64,000 bases of DNA, taken from Thermohalobaculum sediminis (GTDB lineage Bacteria > Pseudomonadota > Alphaproteobacteria > Rhodobacterales > Rhodobacteraceae). This document shows, piece after piece, positions 1 through 8,844 of this stretch. The translations under genes and the position numbers were made by a program. Within the stretch, counting starts at the first letter, position 1. Every line of letters starts with the position of its first letter. The stretch spans positions 434,001 through 498,000 of the forward strand of contig NZ_JAMFKN010000003.1 of NCBI RefSeq assembly GCF_023487995.1. Reading direction: 5' to 3'. The notes under the pieces were generated by a model that was not told where the DNA came from, did no database searches, and saw nothing but the letters and a program-made list of their open reading frames with translations.

Positions 1-80
1 GGCGGCTCGGCGACTGCGGCTGCGGCTACAGCCCACAGCAGCACGACCACGATGAAACCTGAAACCGTGATCGGTCGCAT
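1..80 (-). CDS. Secreted protein, N-terminal signal peptide only (cut by window edge)
   Basis: Only the first 26 codons are inside the window. They read Met-Arg-Pro, then a hydrophobic core (FIVVVLLWAVAAAAVA) ending in an Ala-X-Ala-like cleavage site before Glu-Pro, which is a classical Sec signal peptide. A Shine-Dalgarno-like AGGGAGAA lies about 5 bases upstream of the ATG at 80. The mature protein is outside the window, so no function can be assigned. It is co-directional with the secreted and redox genes that precede it (155-1957) and may belong to the same periplasmic group. Confidence 0.6.
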   Translation of the reverse strand, partial: MRPITVSGFIVVVLLWAVAAAAVAEP

Positions 81-154
81 CGCGTTCTCCCTCTCGGCTC
101 GGCGGGCGGGCGCGGCGGGGGGGCGCGGGGTCGTGCGCCCCCTTCGGGCCGCGG

Positions 155-661
155 TCAGCCCGCGGGGAACAGGTCGCCCGTCAGGATGAAGCGCCGGTCG
201 GTCTGGTTCACCGCCTTGATGTGCAGCGTGCCCGCGCCCTTCAGCCCGGCGAAGCGCCCGGTGCCGCCCGCGACCTCCCAGAAGCCGTTGTCGAGCAGCA
301 TCGGTTTGCCGTCCGTGCCCGGGACGAACACGGCGCGGACCTGCCACTTGATGTAGGCGATTGCCCCGTCCGGCGCCGTCACCACCAGATAGCCGCGCGG
401 ATCGCCCCCGACGCCGGGGACGATGTCATGCGCGCCGAACTCGACGACGGATGCGCCGTCGAACAGCCCCTGCCCGGCGGCCGATCCCTCGCGCCGCACC
501 ATCAGCAGGAAATGCTTCGAGCCGTCCTCGAAGTCGAGGCGCATCTGCTCCTTGGGCGACATCACCGCCTCGACCGCGAGCGGCTCGGCGAGGGCAGGCC
601 CCGCGAGGCCGATCGCGACGAGGAGGGCGGCAACCGCGCGGCAGGACATGGCCGGGATCAT
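155..661 (-). CDS. Secreted protein of unknown function, allene-oxide-cyclase-like barrel
   Basis: This 168-residue protein has an N-terminal Sec signal peptide (hydrophobic stretch to about residue 25, cleavage near ALA-EP). Its C-terminal half carries a GGTGRFAG-x-KG-x-G motif that recalls allene-oxide-cyclase/dirigent-type beta-barrel proteins; this similarity is from memory and not tested. The ATG at 661 overlaps the stop of the preceding AhpD-like gene as ATGA, which suggests translational coupling. An alternative Met at 649 lies just before the hydrophobic core. It is probably periplasmic, and its substrate is unknown. Confidence 0.7.
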   Translation of the reverse strand: MIPAMSCRAVAALLVAIGLAGPALAEPLAVEAVMSPKEQMRLDFEDGSKHFLLMVRREGSAAGQGLFDGASVVEFGAHDIVPGVGGDPRGYLVVTAPDGAIAYIKWQVRAVFVPGTDGKPMLLDNGFWEVAGGTGRFAGLKGAGTLHIKAVNQTDRRFILTGDLFPAG

Positions 662-1233
662 TCGGCAGCTTCCAGCCGGTAGCCCGCGAACATCCCGTCC
701 ACCTCGGTGTGCAGCAGGTGGTTCGAATAGTTGCTGAGCGTCTTGACGGCGATGGCGAGCACGATCTCGAGGATGTGCCGGTCCGTGTAGCCGGCGGCGA
801 GAAATGCCTCGGCGTCGGCACGGTCGGGCAGGCCGCGGCTCTCGACCATCCGCTCGGTGAAGGCCGCGAGCGCCGCAAGCTTCGGGTCCGGGATGGGCGT
901 GCCCGAGCGGATCGCCTCGAGCGTGTCGGCAGGGACCTTCGACTTCATCGCCGCGATCATCGAATGCGCGGCCATGCAGTAGGAGCAGCCGTTGAAGCGG
1001 CTGATCACTAGGAACACCACCTCCTGCTCCGGCACCGTGAAGCCCGAGGACGCACGGAAGCGCGCATAGCCGTCTAGATAGGTCTCGAGCAGGCCGGGCG
1101 AGTTCACCATGCCGGCATACATGTTCGGGATGAAACCGACCTGCGCCTTGGCCTTCTCGAGCACCGGCCGCTGATCGGCATCCGCGCCGTCGAGGGTGTG
1201 GTGGGGCAGGTTGAGCCTGTAGTCTGCGGTCAT
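658..1233 (-). CDS. Carboxymuconolactone decarboxylase / AhpD-like peroxidase-family protein
   Basis: This 191-residue cytosolic protein carries the AhpD signature Cys-Ser-Tyr-Cys followed by His (C83, C86, H90), the CxxC thiol pair and proton-relay histidine of alkylhydroperoxidase-type members of the carboxymuconolactone decarboxylase family. The rest is the expected all-alpha pattern. Known members reduce peroxides or use the fold for unrelated chemistry, so a thiol-dependent peroxidase role is inferred from the intact CxxC-x3-H. It is followed by a secreted protein with a 4-bp overlap and lies 118 bp downstream of a P460-like cytochrome gene, suggesting a small redox operon. Confidence 0.85.
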   Translation of the reverse strand: MTADYRLNLPHHTLDGADADQRPVLEKAKAQVGFIPNMYAGMVNSPGLLETYLDGYARFRASSGFTVPEQEVVFLVISRFNGCSYCMAAHSMIAAMKSKVPADTLEAIRSGTPIPDPKLAALAAFTERMVESRGLPDRADAEAFLAAGYTDRHILEIVLAIAVKTLSNYSNHLLHTEVDGMFAGYRLEAAE

Positions 1234-1351
1234 GGGTCGCCCTCCTGAAAACTGGCGGCGCCGACCCGCCCTGCAGCATGGGGGGCATCGGGCAGATCGG
1301 CGCCATGGGGCCCGGCCCGCCAGCGGGGCCGGGGATTCTCCGGTATCGGGG

Positions 1352-1957
1352 TCAGCGCGAGATGCGCGCCTCCTCGACCGGGTAGCCGAGGCCGCCCTGG
1401 TGGCCGAAATTACCCATGTGGCAGTCGCTGCAGGCGCTGACGACCTCGACCGCCATCGGGGCGCCGTTCGGGGCGACCATCATGTAGTACCATTCGTCGG
1501 CCTGGGGCGAGACGCCCGCCTCGACCTTCTGCATTAGGAACAGCGGGCCCTTCTCGACCTTGCCGGCGGCGTTCACGCCGAAGGATTCCTTGGCGATGAC
1601 GGTGCCCGCCGGGATCGACGGATCCTCGGCATACTTCAGGTATTCGTCGGCGCCCGCCGCGTTGACCCAGGTCACCAGGAAGCGCTCGCCATGGAAGCCG
1701 GGCGCGGCGGGAAAGCCGCTCGCGAGGGTCCAGCCACGATAGTCGTTGACGAACTCGGCCGGGATCCAGCGCTTGTCGCCCGTGGCATAGCCCTTGTGCA
1801 GGTCGGCCGCGATGCACTCGTAGACGGCCTTGGCCTCATCGCCCGTCAGGTCGGACCCCGGCTTGCCGGGATCGCACGCCGCATGCGCTGCGGGCGCCGA
1901 CACCGTCACCGCGCCGAGCGCGAAAAGGACGGCGGCGAGACGCTCTGCCTTGATCAT
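1352..1957 (-). CDS. Cytochrome P460-like periplasmic c-type haem protein
   Basis: The ATG at 1957 has a GGGGAAGC Shine-Dalgarno sequence and begins a Sec signal peptide (MIKAERL..., cleaved near AHA-A). The open frame continues upstream to 2047 without signal-like sequence, so the shorter start is preferred. The 201-residue product has a YRGWTLAS motif typical of cytochrome P460-family proteins and a single c-haem site near the C-terminus (C176-SD-C179-H180). P460-type proteins oxidise hydroxylamine or bind NO in the periplasm. Whether this one has the lysine-haem crosslink cannot be seen. The neighbouring AhpD-like gene fits an oxidative or nitrosative role. Confidence 0.82.
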   Translation of the reverse strand: MIKAERLAAVLFALGAVTVSAPAAHAACDPGKPGSDLTGDEAKAVYECIAADLHKGYATGDKRWIPAEFVNDYRGWTLASGFPAAPGFHGERFLVTWVNAAGADEYLKYAEDPSIPAGTVIAKESFGVNAAGKVEKGPLFLMQKVEAGVSPQADEWYYMMVAPNGAPMAVEVVSACSDCHMGNFGHQGGLGYPVEEARISR

Positions 1958-2136
1958 GGTACCAGCTTCCCCTTCTGTTGTTCCCAAGCCCGCTTTCCCG
2001 GGATTGCGCGCAGAAGGTTTCACGCGCCTCGATCGCGTGCAAATCATGCTCTCTCAACAATTCTTGAACTTCGCGACGGCGCCACGGAGGGCCGCCGCAC
2101 CACGGGCGGGCCGCCCGGTGGCCGCGGACGCCGGGA

Positions 2137-3117
2137 TCAGGCCGCGGACGCCGTGGCCGCGGCCGCGTGGCAGGCGACCCGCCCGGCGCCGCAGCGCGCG
2201 GTCTCGGCGGGCCGGTCGGTGCGGCAGACCGGCATGGCGACCGGGCAGCGCGGGTTGAAGGCGCAGCCCGGCGGGGGCGCGAGCGGGCTCGGCGGCTCGC
2301 CGCCCGGCGCCGCGCGGCGGCGGCGCGGCGCGTGCAGGTCGGGAATCGTCTCGAGCAGGAGCCGCGTGTACGGGTGCTGCGGCGCGTCGAACAGGGCCTC
2401 GGTCTCGGCCTCCTCGACGATCCGGCCCAGATACATCACCGCGATCCGGTCGGACATGTGCCGCACGACGCTGAGATCGTGGCTGATGAACAGGTAGGTC
2501 AGCACCAGTTCGTCCTGCAGCCGCCGCATCAGGTTCAGGATCTGCGCCTGCACGCTGACGTCGAGCGCCGAGGTGGGCTCGTCGCAGACCAGGAATTCGG
2601 GCTCGGAGGCGAGCGCCCGGGCGATCGAGATGCGCTGGCGCTGCCCGCCCGAGAACTCGTGCGGAAACTTGGCCATGTCGTCGGGCGAGAGCCCCACCGT
2701 CCGCAGCAGGTCCGCCACGCGGTCGGTCACGTCGGCCTCGGTCTCGCGCAGGCGCAGCTCGCGGATCGGCTCGGCCACGATGTCGCCCACCCGCCAGCGC
2801 GGGTTAAGGCTGGCATAGGGGTCCTGGAAGATCATCTGGGCGGCGAGCGGCGCGCCGTCGCGCCCCGGCGCGAAGGCGACCGTGCCCGAGGTCGGCCGGT
2901 AGAGCCCGGTGACGAGCCGCGCCACTGTGGACTTGCCGCAGCCCGACTCGCCCACCAGCGCGAGACAGCCGCCGCGCGGGACCGCGAAGGTCACGTCGTC
3001 GACGGCGCGGAGATATCGCCTTGGCTTGCGCTCGACCACGCGGTTGAGCCACGAGGCCGAGACGTCGAACACCATGCCGAGGCCCTCGACCTCCAGCGCG
3101 TTGCGGGGATCCTTCAT
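2137..3117 (-). CDS. Oligopeptide/dipeptide-type ABC importer ATP-binding protein (DppF/OppF class)
   Basis: This is a 326-residue ATPase with Walker A GESGCGKST (56-64), Q-loop (FQDPYASLNP, about 97-106), signature FSGGQ (155-159), Walker B FLVCDE (175-180) and switch His213. The C-terminal oligo_HPY region shows the expected Cys pair (CAFNPRCP), which in this family can form an iron-sulfur-associated or structural motif. It is last in a seven-gene minus-strand operon and overlaps the DppD-type ATPase by ATGA. The two ATPases would power import of the ligand bound by the 8845-10407 binding protein. The ligand may be a cyclic amide or short amide rather than a peptide, given the two amidohydrolases in the operon. 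Confidence 0.95.
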   Translation of the reverse strand: MKDPRNALEVEGLGMVFDVSASWLNRVVERKPRRYLRAVDDVTFAVPRGGCLALVGESGCGKSTVARLVTGLYRPTSGTVAFAPGRDGAPLAAQMIFQDPYASLNPRWRVGDIVAEPIRELRLRETEADVTDRVADLLRTVGLSPDDMAKFPHEFSGGQRQRISIARALASEPEFLVCDEPTSALDVSVQAQILNLMRRLQDELVLTYLFISHDLSVVRHMSDRIAVMYLGRIVEEAETEALFDAPQHPYTRLLLETIPDLHAPRRRRAAPGGEPPSPLAPPPGCAFNPRCPVAMPVCRTDRPAETARCGAGRVACHAAAATASAA

Positions 3118-4136
3118 TCGACGCCTCCCTGTTCCAGCCAGCAGGCTGCGAGCCCCGCGCCCGAGGCGGCGAGCGCCGGGCGCTCGCGCCGGCAGCGCGG
3201 GCCCGCTTGCGGGCAGCGGGGGTTGAACGAGCAGCCCGACGGGATCGCGTTGAGCCGGGGCATCGAGCCGTCGATCTGGGTGAGCTTCGGCACGCGGCGG
3301 CGCAGCGCCGGGATCGAGCCCATGAGGCCCCTGGTGTAGGGGTGGCGCGGCGCGCGCAGCACCTCGGCCACCGGGCCCACCTCGACCACGCGGCCCGCAT
3401 ACATCACCGCCACGCGGTCGGCGGTCTCGGCGATCACGCCCATGTCGTGGGTGACCAGCATCACGCCCGTGCCGTGCTCGTCGCAGAGCCGCCGCAAGAG
3501 CGCGGTGATCTGCGCCTGGATCGAGACGTCGAGCGCAGTGGTGGGCTCGTCGGCGATGATGAGGCGCGGCTCGGCGGCCAGCGCCAGCGCGATGACCACG
3601 CGCTGGCGCATGCCGCCCGAGAACTGGTGGGGGTGATGATCGACCCGCTCCTCGGGCGCCGGGATGCCGACCTCGCGCAAGAGCGCGATGGCCCGCTCGC
3701 GCGCCGCACGGCGATCGAGTCCTAGATGGATGCGGATCGTCTCGACCAGTTGCGCGCCCGCCGTGAACAGCGGGTTGAGCGAGGTGAGCGGATCCTGGAA
3801 GATCGCGCCGACCTCGCGGCCGCGGACCCTTTCCATCTCGCGGTCGGGCAGGTCGTCGACGCGCCGCCCGCCGATGCGGATCTCGCCCGCGGCGATGCGG
3901 CCGGGCGGCTCGAGCAGGCCGAGGACGGCGAGGCCGGTCATCGACTTGCCCGCGCCCGACTCGCCGACCACGCCCAGCACCTCGCCCGGCGCGATGGAAA
4001 GCGAGACATCCTCGACCGCGGTCAGCGTGCCGCGACGGCTGGGAAACTCGACGGTGAGGCCGCGCACCTCGAGAGCGGGTGGCGCCTCGCCAGCTTCGGG
4101 TCTGCGGTCCCGGAAGCCCCTGGTCTCGTGCATCAT
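3114..4136 (-). CDS. Oligopeptide/dipeptide-type ABC importer ATP-binding protein (DppD/OppD class)
   Basis: This is a 340-residue ATPase: Walker [10 protein letters not shown] (58-66), Q-loop [10 protein letters not shown], signature FSGGM (172-176), Walker B LIIADE (192-197), and a C-terminal oligopeptide-type tail with CSFNPRCP. It is the partner of the adjacent DppF-type ATPase; the two normally form a heterodimer on the membrane permeases. Both ends use 4-bp ATGA overlaps (with the amidohydrolase upstream and the second ATPase downstream), so it sits in a tightly coupled polycistron. Confidence 0.95.
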   Translation of the reverse strand: MMHETRGFRDRRPEAGEAPPALEVRGLTVEFPSRRGTLTAVEDVSLSIAPGEVLGVVGESGAGKSMTGLAVLGLLEPPGRIAAGEIRIGGRRVDDLPDREMERVRGREVGAIFQDPLTSLNPLFTAGAQLVETIRIHLGLDRRAARERAIALLREVGIPAPEERVDHHPHQFSGGMRQRVVIALALAAEPRLIIADEPTTALDVSIQAQITALLRRLCDEHGTGVMLVTHDMGVIAETADRVAVMYAGRVVEVGPVAEVLRAPRHPYTRGLMGSIPALRRRVPKLTQIDGSMPRLNAIPSGCSFNPRCPQAGPRCRRERPALAASGAGLAACWLEQGGVE

Positions 4137-5626
4137 GCGTGCCCTCCTTCCATCGGGGGGTAGCTGGGCGGGAAGATCTCGGCCAGCGGCGGGTGCCCGT
4201 GGGTCCGCTGCGGGTATTTCGCGAGAAGGCCGTCGAACTGCGTCTGCGCCCGGGCGCGCGCCGAGGCGAGGTCGATGCCCGCCACCTGCCCGTCGCGCAT
4301 CGAAAGGCGCCCGTCCACCACGGTCGCGCGCGTCACGCGCCCCGTGGCGCCGAGGATCAGCGTCTGGATCGGGTCGATCCGGGGCGTCATGTGCACGTCG
4401 TCCATGGCGAACACCGCGATGTCGGCGCTCGCCCCCGGCGCGAGGCGGCCGAGGTCGGGGCGGCGCAGCGCATCCGCCCCGGCGATGGTGGCCGCGTCAT
4501 AGAGATCGGCGGCCGAGCAGGCGGTGGCGTCGCCCTCGACCACGCGGCACAGCATCGCGCCCAAGGCCATGTTCAGCACCATGTCGGGCGGCGTCGTGTC
4601 GGTGCCCATGCCGACACGGATGCCCATGCGCTTGAGCCGCGCGAATGAGCGCAGCACGCCCCCGTGGCGGCCCGCGACCAACGGGCAATGAGCGACGGTG
4701 ACGCCATGCGCGGCGTAAAGGGCGAGATCGTCATCAGTCGCCACCGTCGCATGGGGCGCGATCAGGCGGTCGCTCAACAGGCCGTGGCGGCCCAACCAGC
4801 CGGGCGCGGTCGCGCCGTGGAGACGCCGGACAGTCTCGACCTCCATCGCGCCTTGCGCCATGTGGAGCCGCACCGGACAGTCGAGGTCCCGCGACGCGGC
4901 CATCGTCTCGGCCAAAAGCCCCGCGGTGCAGGTCTCGACCCGGTCGGGGGCGAGCAGGGCACTGACGAGGCCGCCCTCGGCGCCATGGCTGCGGCGGGCG
5001 AAGGCCACGGCCTCGGAAAGCCCCGCAAAGCCGCGCGCCTCGTCGAACACCGGCTCGAGCCGCCCGTCGGGCTCGACCACCATGCCGCCAGCGCGGTAAG
5101 CGGGACCGAGCCAGACCCTCAGGCCAAGCGCACCCGCAGCCTCGGCGGCGGCGTCTAACTCGGCAACCGTCTCGCCCCATTCGCGGTAGAACAGGGATGC
5201 GATGGGCAGCGCCGAGGTGATGCCGTTGAGGAGCAGTTGCGCGAAGGCGAACCGCTTCTGGAAGGCGAGCTCGTCGTGGGAATACATCTCGTAGGGCCCG
5301 CGCTCGACATAGCTGCGCGGCCATACCCGTCCTTTGCGCCAGGCGGGTTGGTTGTCGAAGGCGAGCACTGTGGTGTCGAGGTCCGCGAGCGCATCGAGAT
5401 CGACGAATCCGGGGCCGATCAGCGCCTCGCCCATGTCGTAGCGCGCCGCGACCTCTCCCGCGAAGGGGCTCCCGGCGTGGATCACCCGGTCGTCCTCGAC
5501 CACCACCTCGCCATGCTCGACCAGCCGGCGCCCCGCGGGCGTATCGGCCACCACCCAGCGGGCGGCGAGCGCCCAGCGCCCCGGCGGGCGTGCCCCGAGG
5601 GGCAGGCGGGTGAAGGCCGCGTCCAT
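4133..5626 (-). CDS. Amidohydrolase-superfamily (chlorohydrolase-type) protein lacking the HxH metal motif
   Basis: This 497-residue TIM-barrel amidohydrolase-type protein lies inside the importer operon. At the position of the usual PGxxxxHxH motif it reads GPGFVDLDAL (D78-A79-L80), so both first-strand metal-ligand histidines are absent. Later ligand positions look kept: a His in VRLHMAQG, a His in APHATV and an Asp in GMGTDTT. Some proteins annotated as chlorohydrolases carry this DLDAL variant. It overlaps the CodA-like gene by TGATG and the DppD ATPase by ATGA. Hydrolysis or deamination of the imported compound is the natural guess, but the metal centre must differ from the textbook enzyme. 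Confidence 0.85.
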   Translation of the reverse strand: MDAAFTRLPLGARPPGRWALAARWVVADTPAGRRLVEHGEVVVEDDRVIHAGSPFAGEVAARYDMGEALIGPGFVDLDALADLDTTVLAFDNQPAWRKGRVWPRSYVERGPYEMYSHDELAFQKRFAFAQLLLNGITSALPIASLFYREWGETVAELDAAAEAAGALGLRVWLGPAYRAGGMVVEPDGRLEPVFDEARGFAGLSEAVAFARRSHGAEGGLVSALLAPDRVETCTAGLLAETMAASRDLDCPVRLHMAQGAMEVETVRRLHGATAPGWLGRHGLLSDRLIAPHATVATDDDLALYAAHGVTVAHCPLVAGRHGGVLRSFARLKRMGIRVGMGTDTTPPDMVLNMALGAMLCRVVEGDATACSAADLYDAATIAGADALRRPDLGRLAPGASADIAVFAMDDVHMTPRIDPIQTLILGATGRVTRATVVDGRLSMRDGQVAGIDLASARARAQTQFDGLLAKYPQRTHGHPPLAEIFPPSYPPMEGGHA

Positions 5627-6819
5627 CAGGGCGCCTCGACCAGCGCGCGGCCGTCGCGGGCGACGACGCGGCCGCCCTTGACGACCAGCGGGCGGGCCGC
5701 GTGGCGCGAGACGGCATCGGCCGGCGTCTCGCCCTCGACCAGCACCACGTCGCCGGCGCAGCCTGCCGCCAGCCCATGCCCCGCGATGTCCATCACCTCG
5801 GCCCCCCCGGTCGTGCAGACCGCGAGCGCGCGCTCTACCTCGTCGTCGCGGCGGAAGTTGTTGCGCATCCCCACGAACATCGCGCGTTCCAGCATGTCGC
5901 CGGTGCCATAGGGGCCCCAGGTGTCGCGGAAGCCGTCATTGCCGGCGCCGACCTTCACGCCCGCCGCGTCGAGCCGCTTGACCGCGGGCACGTCGCGCGA
6001 GGCGGGGGCAGTCGTCAGGATGCGGATATCCAGTTCCGCCAGCCGGTCGATCAACGCCTGCGTGCGCTGCCAGTCGGGCGCGCCCAGGCAGAAGGCGTGG
6101 CTGACCGCGACCCTGCCCTGCATCCCCAGCGCCGCCGTCCGCTCGAAGATCATCTCCATCGAGAAGGCGCCAAGCTCGCCCGGCTCGTGCAGGTGGATGT
6201 CGATGGGCTTGCCGTGCTTCTGGGCGAGCCCGAAGATCGCGTCGAGATGTCCCTTGGGGTCCTGATCGATACCGCAGGGGTCGAGCCCGCCGACCAGATC
6301 CGCCCCCATCGCCATCGCCTCGTCCATCAGCGAAAGCGTCCCGGGCCGGCGCATCAGGCCCGATTGCGGGAAGGCGACGATCTCGATGTCGATGAGGCCC
6401 GCGAGCTTCTCGCGCGTCGCCAGCACGCCTTCGACCGCGCGCACGCCCTGGTCGGTATCGACATCGACATGGCTGCGGATATGCGTGGTGCCGTGCGAGA
6501 GCGAGAGCACCGACTGCCGCATCGACTGCACATGCGGGTCGAGCCCCAGATCGCGCTTCACCCGGCGCTCGTTGTCGATCTTGTCGAGGAGCCGCGGCCC
6601 CACCTCGTTGCGATACCAGGGATGGCCCAGCAGCGACTTGTCGAGATGGGTGTGCGCGTCGATCAGGCCGGGGATCGCGATGCGCCCGCCCGCGTCCTCG
6701 ACCGGGACGCCGGGGGCCACGAGGCCCGCGCCCATTTCGGCGATGCGTCCCGCGCGGATCAGGATGTCGGCGGCGGGGCCACCGTTCGGGCGGGCGTTCT
6801 TAATCATCAGGTCGGTCAT
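5626..6819 (-). CDS. Cytosine-deaminase-like amidohydrolase
   Basis: The 397-residue protein has an intact amidohydrolase metal motif (HTHLDKS, H56 and H58), a further His-rich strand (IDIHLHEPGE), a SHAF motif and a late GNDGF Asp, all in CodA-like order. CodA-type enzymes deaminate cytosine, isoguanine or related cyclic amidines. The substrate here is unknown, but the gene lies between the permease and ATPase genes of an importer operon, so it probably acts on the transported compound. A second CodA-like gene at 19711-20976 also accompanies an importer. Confidence 0.88.
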   Translation of the reverse strand: MTDLMIKNARPNGGPAADILIRAGRIAEMGAGLVAPGVPVEDAGGRIAIPGLIDAHTHLDKSLLGHPWYRNEVGPRLLDKIDNERRVKRDLGLDPHVQSMRQSVLSLSHGTTHIRSHVDVDTDQGVRAVEGVLATREKLAGLIDIEIVAFPQSGLMRRPGTLSLMDEAMAMGADLVGGLDPCGIDQDPKGHLDAIFGLAQKHGKPIDIHLHEPGELGAFSMEMIFERTAALGMQGRVAVSHAFCLGAPDWQRTQALIDRLAELDIRILTTAPASRDVPAVKRLDAAGVKVGAGNDGFRDTWGPYGTGDMLERAMFVGMRNNFRRDDEVERALAVCTTGGAEVMDIAGHGLAAGCAGDVVLVEGETPADAVSRHAARPLVVKGGRVVARDGRALVEAP

Positions 6820-6829
6820 GGGCCTCGTC

Positions 6830-7780
6830 TCAGCGGAGTTTGGGGTTCAGCGCATCGCGCAGCCAGTCGCCCAGCAGGTTCACCGCGACGACCAGCAGGC
6901 ACAGGTGCAGCGCCGGGAACAGCACGATCCACCAGAGCCCGGAGAACAGATACTGGTTGCCGATGCGGATCAGCGTGCCCAGCGAGGGCTCGGTCGGCGG
7001 CATGCCGACGCCGAGGAACGACAGCGTCGCCTCGATCAGGATCGCGAGGCCGAAGTTCAGCGTCGCCGCCACCAGGATCGGCGTCATGGTGTTGGGCAGG
7101 ATGTGGCGCAGCATGATCCGGCGCGCCGGCACGCGGATCAGCCGCGCCGCCTGCACGTATTCCTTGTTGCGCTCGACCATGGTCTGGGCGCGCACCGTGC
7201 GGGCATACTGCACCCAGGCGGTGAGCGAGATCGCCAGCACCAGAACCGCCGCCGCCCCCGCCTCGCGCAGGCCGGGCGGCAGCATCTCGCGCGCCACCGC
7301 GCTCACCAGGATGGCGATCAGGATGGTGGGGATCGACAAGAGGACGTCGCCGATCCGCATCAGGACATTGTCGACGATGCCGCCGAAATAGCCCGCGACC
7401 AGCCCCAGCGACAGGCCGACGGCGAGCGAGACGATGACCGAGGCGATGCCGATCACGATGGATATGCGCGAGCCGTAGAGCATGGCCGACAGCACGTCGC
7501 GCCCCTGCAGATCGGTGCCAAGCACATAGGGCCACTGGCCACCCTCGACCCAGACCGGCGGGAGTTCCGCGTTCCACAACTCGAGCGCCGCGAGGTCGTA
7601 GGGGTTCTGCGGCGCGATCAGCGGCGCGAGCAGCGCGGCCAGCATCATCAGCCCCAGCAGCACCGCCGCGCCCACCGCCGTGGGGTGCGAGGTGAAGCTC
7701 CACCACAGGTCGCTGTCGCGCAGCCGCGCGAGGCGCGAGGGGGTCGCGGGGCGGGCGGGGCAAACGGGCGTGTCGGTCAC
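6830..7780 (-). CDS. ABC importer permease, DppC class
   Basis: This 316-residue inner-membrane protein has a short cytoplasmic N-terminus, about six membrane spans, and the conserved DppC-type segments: LGTDLQGRDVLS before the second span and an EAA loop (EYVQAARLI...) contacting the ATPases. It begins 10 bp after the DppB-type permease stop. The pair forms the translocation channel for the binding protein at 8845-10407. Confidence 0.94.
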   Translation of the reverse strand: MTDTPVCPARPATPSRLARLRDSDLWWSFTSHPTAVGAAVLLGLMMLAALLAPLIAPQNPYDLAALELWNAELPPVWVEGGQWPYVLGTDLQGRDVLSAMLYGSRISIVIGIASVIVSLAVGLSLGLVAGYFGGIVDNVLMRIGDVLLSIPTILIAILVSAVAREMLPPGLREAGAAAVLVLAISLTAWVQYARTVRAQTMVERNKEYVQAARLIRVPARRIMLRHILPNTMTPILVAATLNFGLAILIEATLSFLGVGMPPTEPSLGTLIRIGNQYLFSGLWWIVLFPALHLCLLVVAVNLLGDWLRDALNPKLR

Positions 7781-7790
7781 GCGACCCTCC

Positions 7791-8762
7791 TCAGCCGTTC
7801 GCGCCGCGCAGGCGCGGGTCGATCACCGCATAGGCGATGTCGACCATCGTGTTCAGCGCGACGAAGATGAAGGAGACGATGCACAGATAGGCCGCCATCA
7901 CCGGGATATCGACGAAGGTGACGGCCTGGATGAACAGCAGGCCCATGCCCGGCCACTGGAACACCGTCTCGGTGATCAGGGCGAAGGCAATCAGGTTGCC
8001 GATCTGCATCGCGGTCATGGTCACCACCGGCATCAGGCAGTTCCTGAGCGCGTGGCGGAAATGCACGATCCGGGCGGGCACGCCGCGGGCGCGGGCGAAC
8101 TTGATGAAGTCGGCGCGCAGCACCTCGAGCATCTCGGCGCGCACGAGGCGCATGACCAGCGTGATCTGGAACAGCGAGAGCGAGACCGCGGGCAGTAGGA
8201 TCGCGGCGCGCCCCAACTCGGTCAGGAGCCCAGTGCTCCACCAGCCGATCTGCACCGTCTCGCCCCGTCCGAACGCAGGGAACAGGCCCAGCGTCACCGA
8301 GAACACCAGGATCAGCACGATGCCCACGACGAAGCTGGGCAGCGAGACGCCGATGATCGAGAGGAACTGCAACGCCTCGGAATACCAGGCCCCGCGCCGG
8401 ATGGCGGTGACCACGCCGAGGGGGATGCCCACCGCGAGCGAGATGATGGTGGCCACGATCACCAGCTCGAAGGTCGCGGGGAAGCGCTCGGCGATCAGGC
8501 CGATCACTTCCTGCTGGTTGCGGTAGGAGATGCCGAAATCGCCCTGCGCGGCGTTCGTGACGAACCGGCCGAACTGCACGAGGAAGCCGTCCTCGAGCCC
8601 CAGTTTCGCGCGCAGATCGGCGCGCTCGGCCTGCGTCGCCTGCTCGTTCAGCATCATCTCGACGGGGTCGCCGACGAAGCGGAAGATCATGAAGGCGAAG
8701 AAGGCAACGGCCAGCATGACCAGCATGGCGTTGGCGATGCGCTTGATCAGGAAGGCGATCAT
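7791..8762 (-). CDS. ABC importer permease, DppB class
   Basis: This 323-residue inner-membrane protein has an N-terminal span (LVMLAVAFFAFMIFRFVGDP) followed by a periplasmic segment and five further spans, as usual for DppB/OppB. The EAA-type loop (DFIKFARARGVP...) and the terminal IDPRLR motif are present. It starts 82 bp downstream of the binding-protein gene and is followed after 10 bp by the DppC partner. Confidence 0.94.
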   Translation of the reverse strand: MIAFLIKRIANAMLVMLAVAFFAFMIFRFVGDPVEMMLNEQATQAERADLRAKLGLEDGFLVQFGRFVTNAAQGDFGISYRNQQEVIGLIAERFPATFELVIVATIISLAVGIPLGVVTAIRRGAWYSEALQFLSIIGVSLPSFVVGIVLILVFSVTLGLFPAFGRGETVQIGWWSTGLLTELGRAAILLPAVSLSLFQITLVMRLVRAEMLEVLRADFIKFARARGVPARIVHFRHALRNCLMPVVTMTAMQIGNLIAFALITETVFQWPGMGLLFIQAVTFVDIPVMAAYLCIVSFIFVALNTMVDIAYAVIDPRLRGANG

Positions 8763-8844
8763 CGGTGCCGGCTCCTCTCTCGCCGCAGGCTGCGCGGACG
8801 GATTGGCGGGCGGCCCGGACCGGGATGGCCCGAGCCGCGGGGCG

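Noticed and set aside
155-1306. 383-codon frame starting far upstream of the secreted-protein gene
   Set aside because: Its first 215 codons are an Arg-rich shadow of the AhpD-like gene; the real start is at 661 (or 649), next to the signal peptide.
8801-8838. GC-rich partial dyads between the importer binding-protein and permease genes
   Set aside because: Arms are short, overlapping and ambiguous; no stable single hairpin could be defined.
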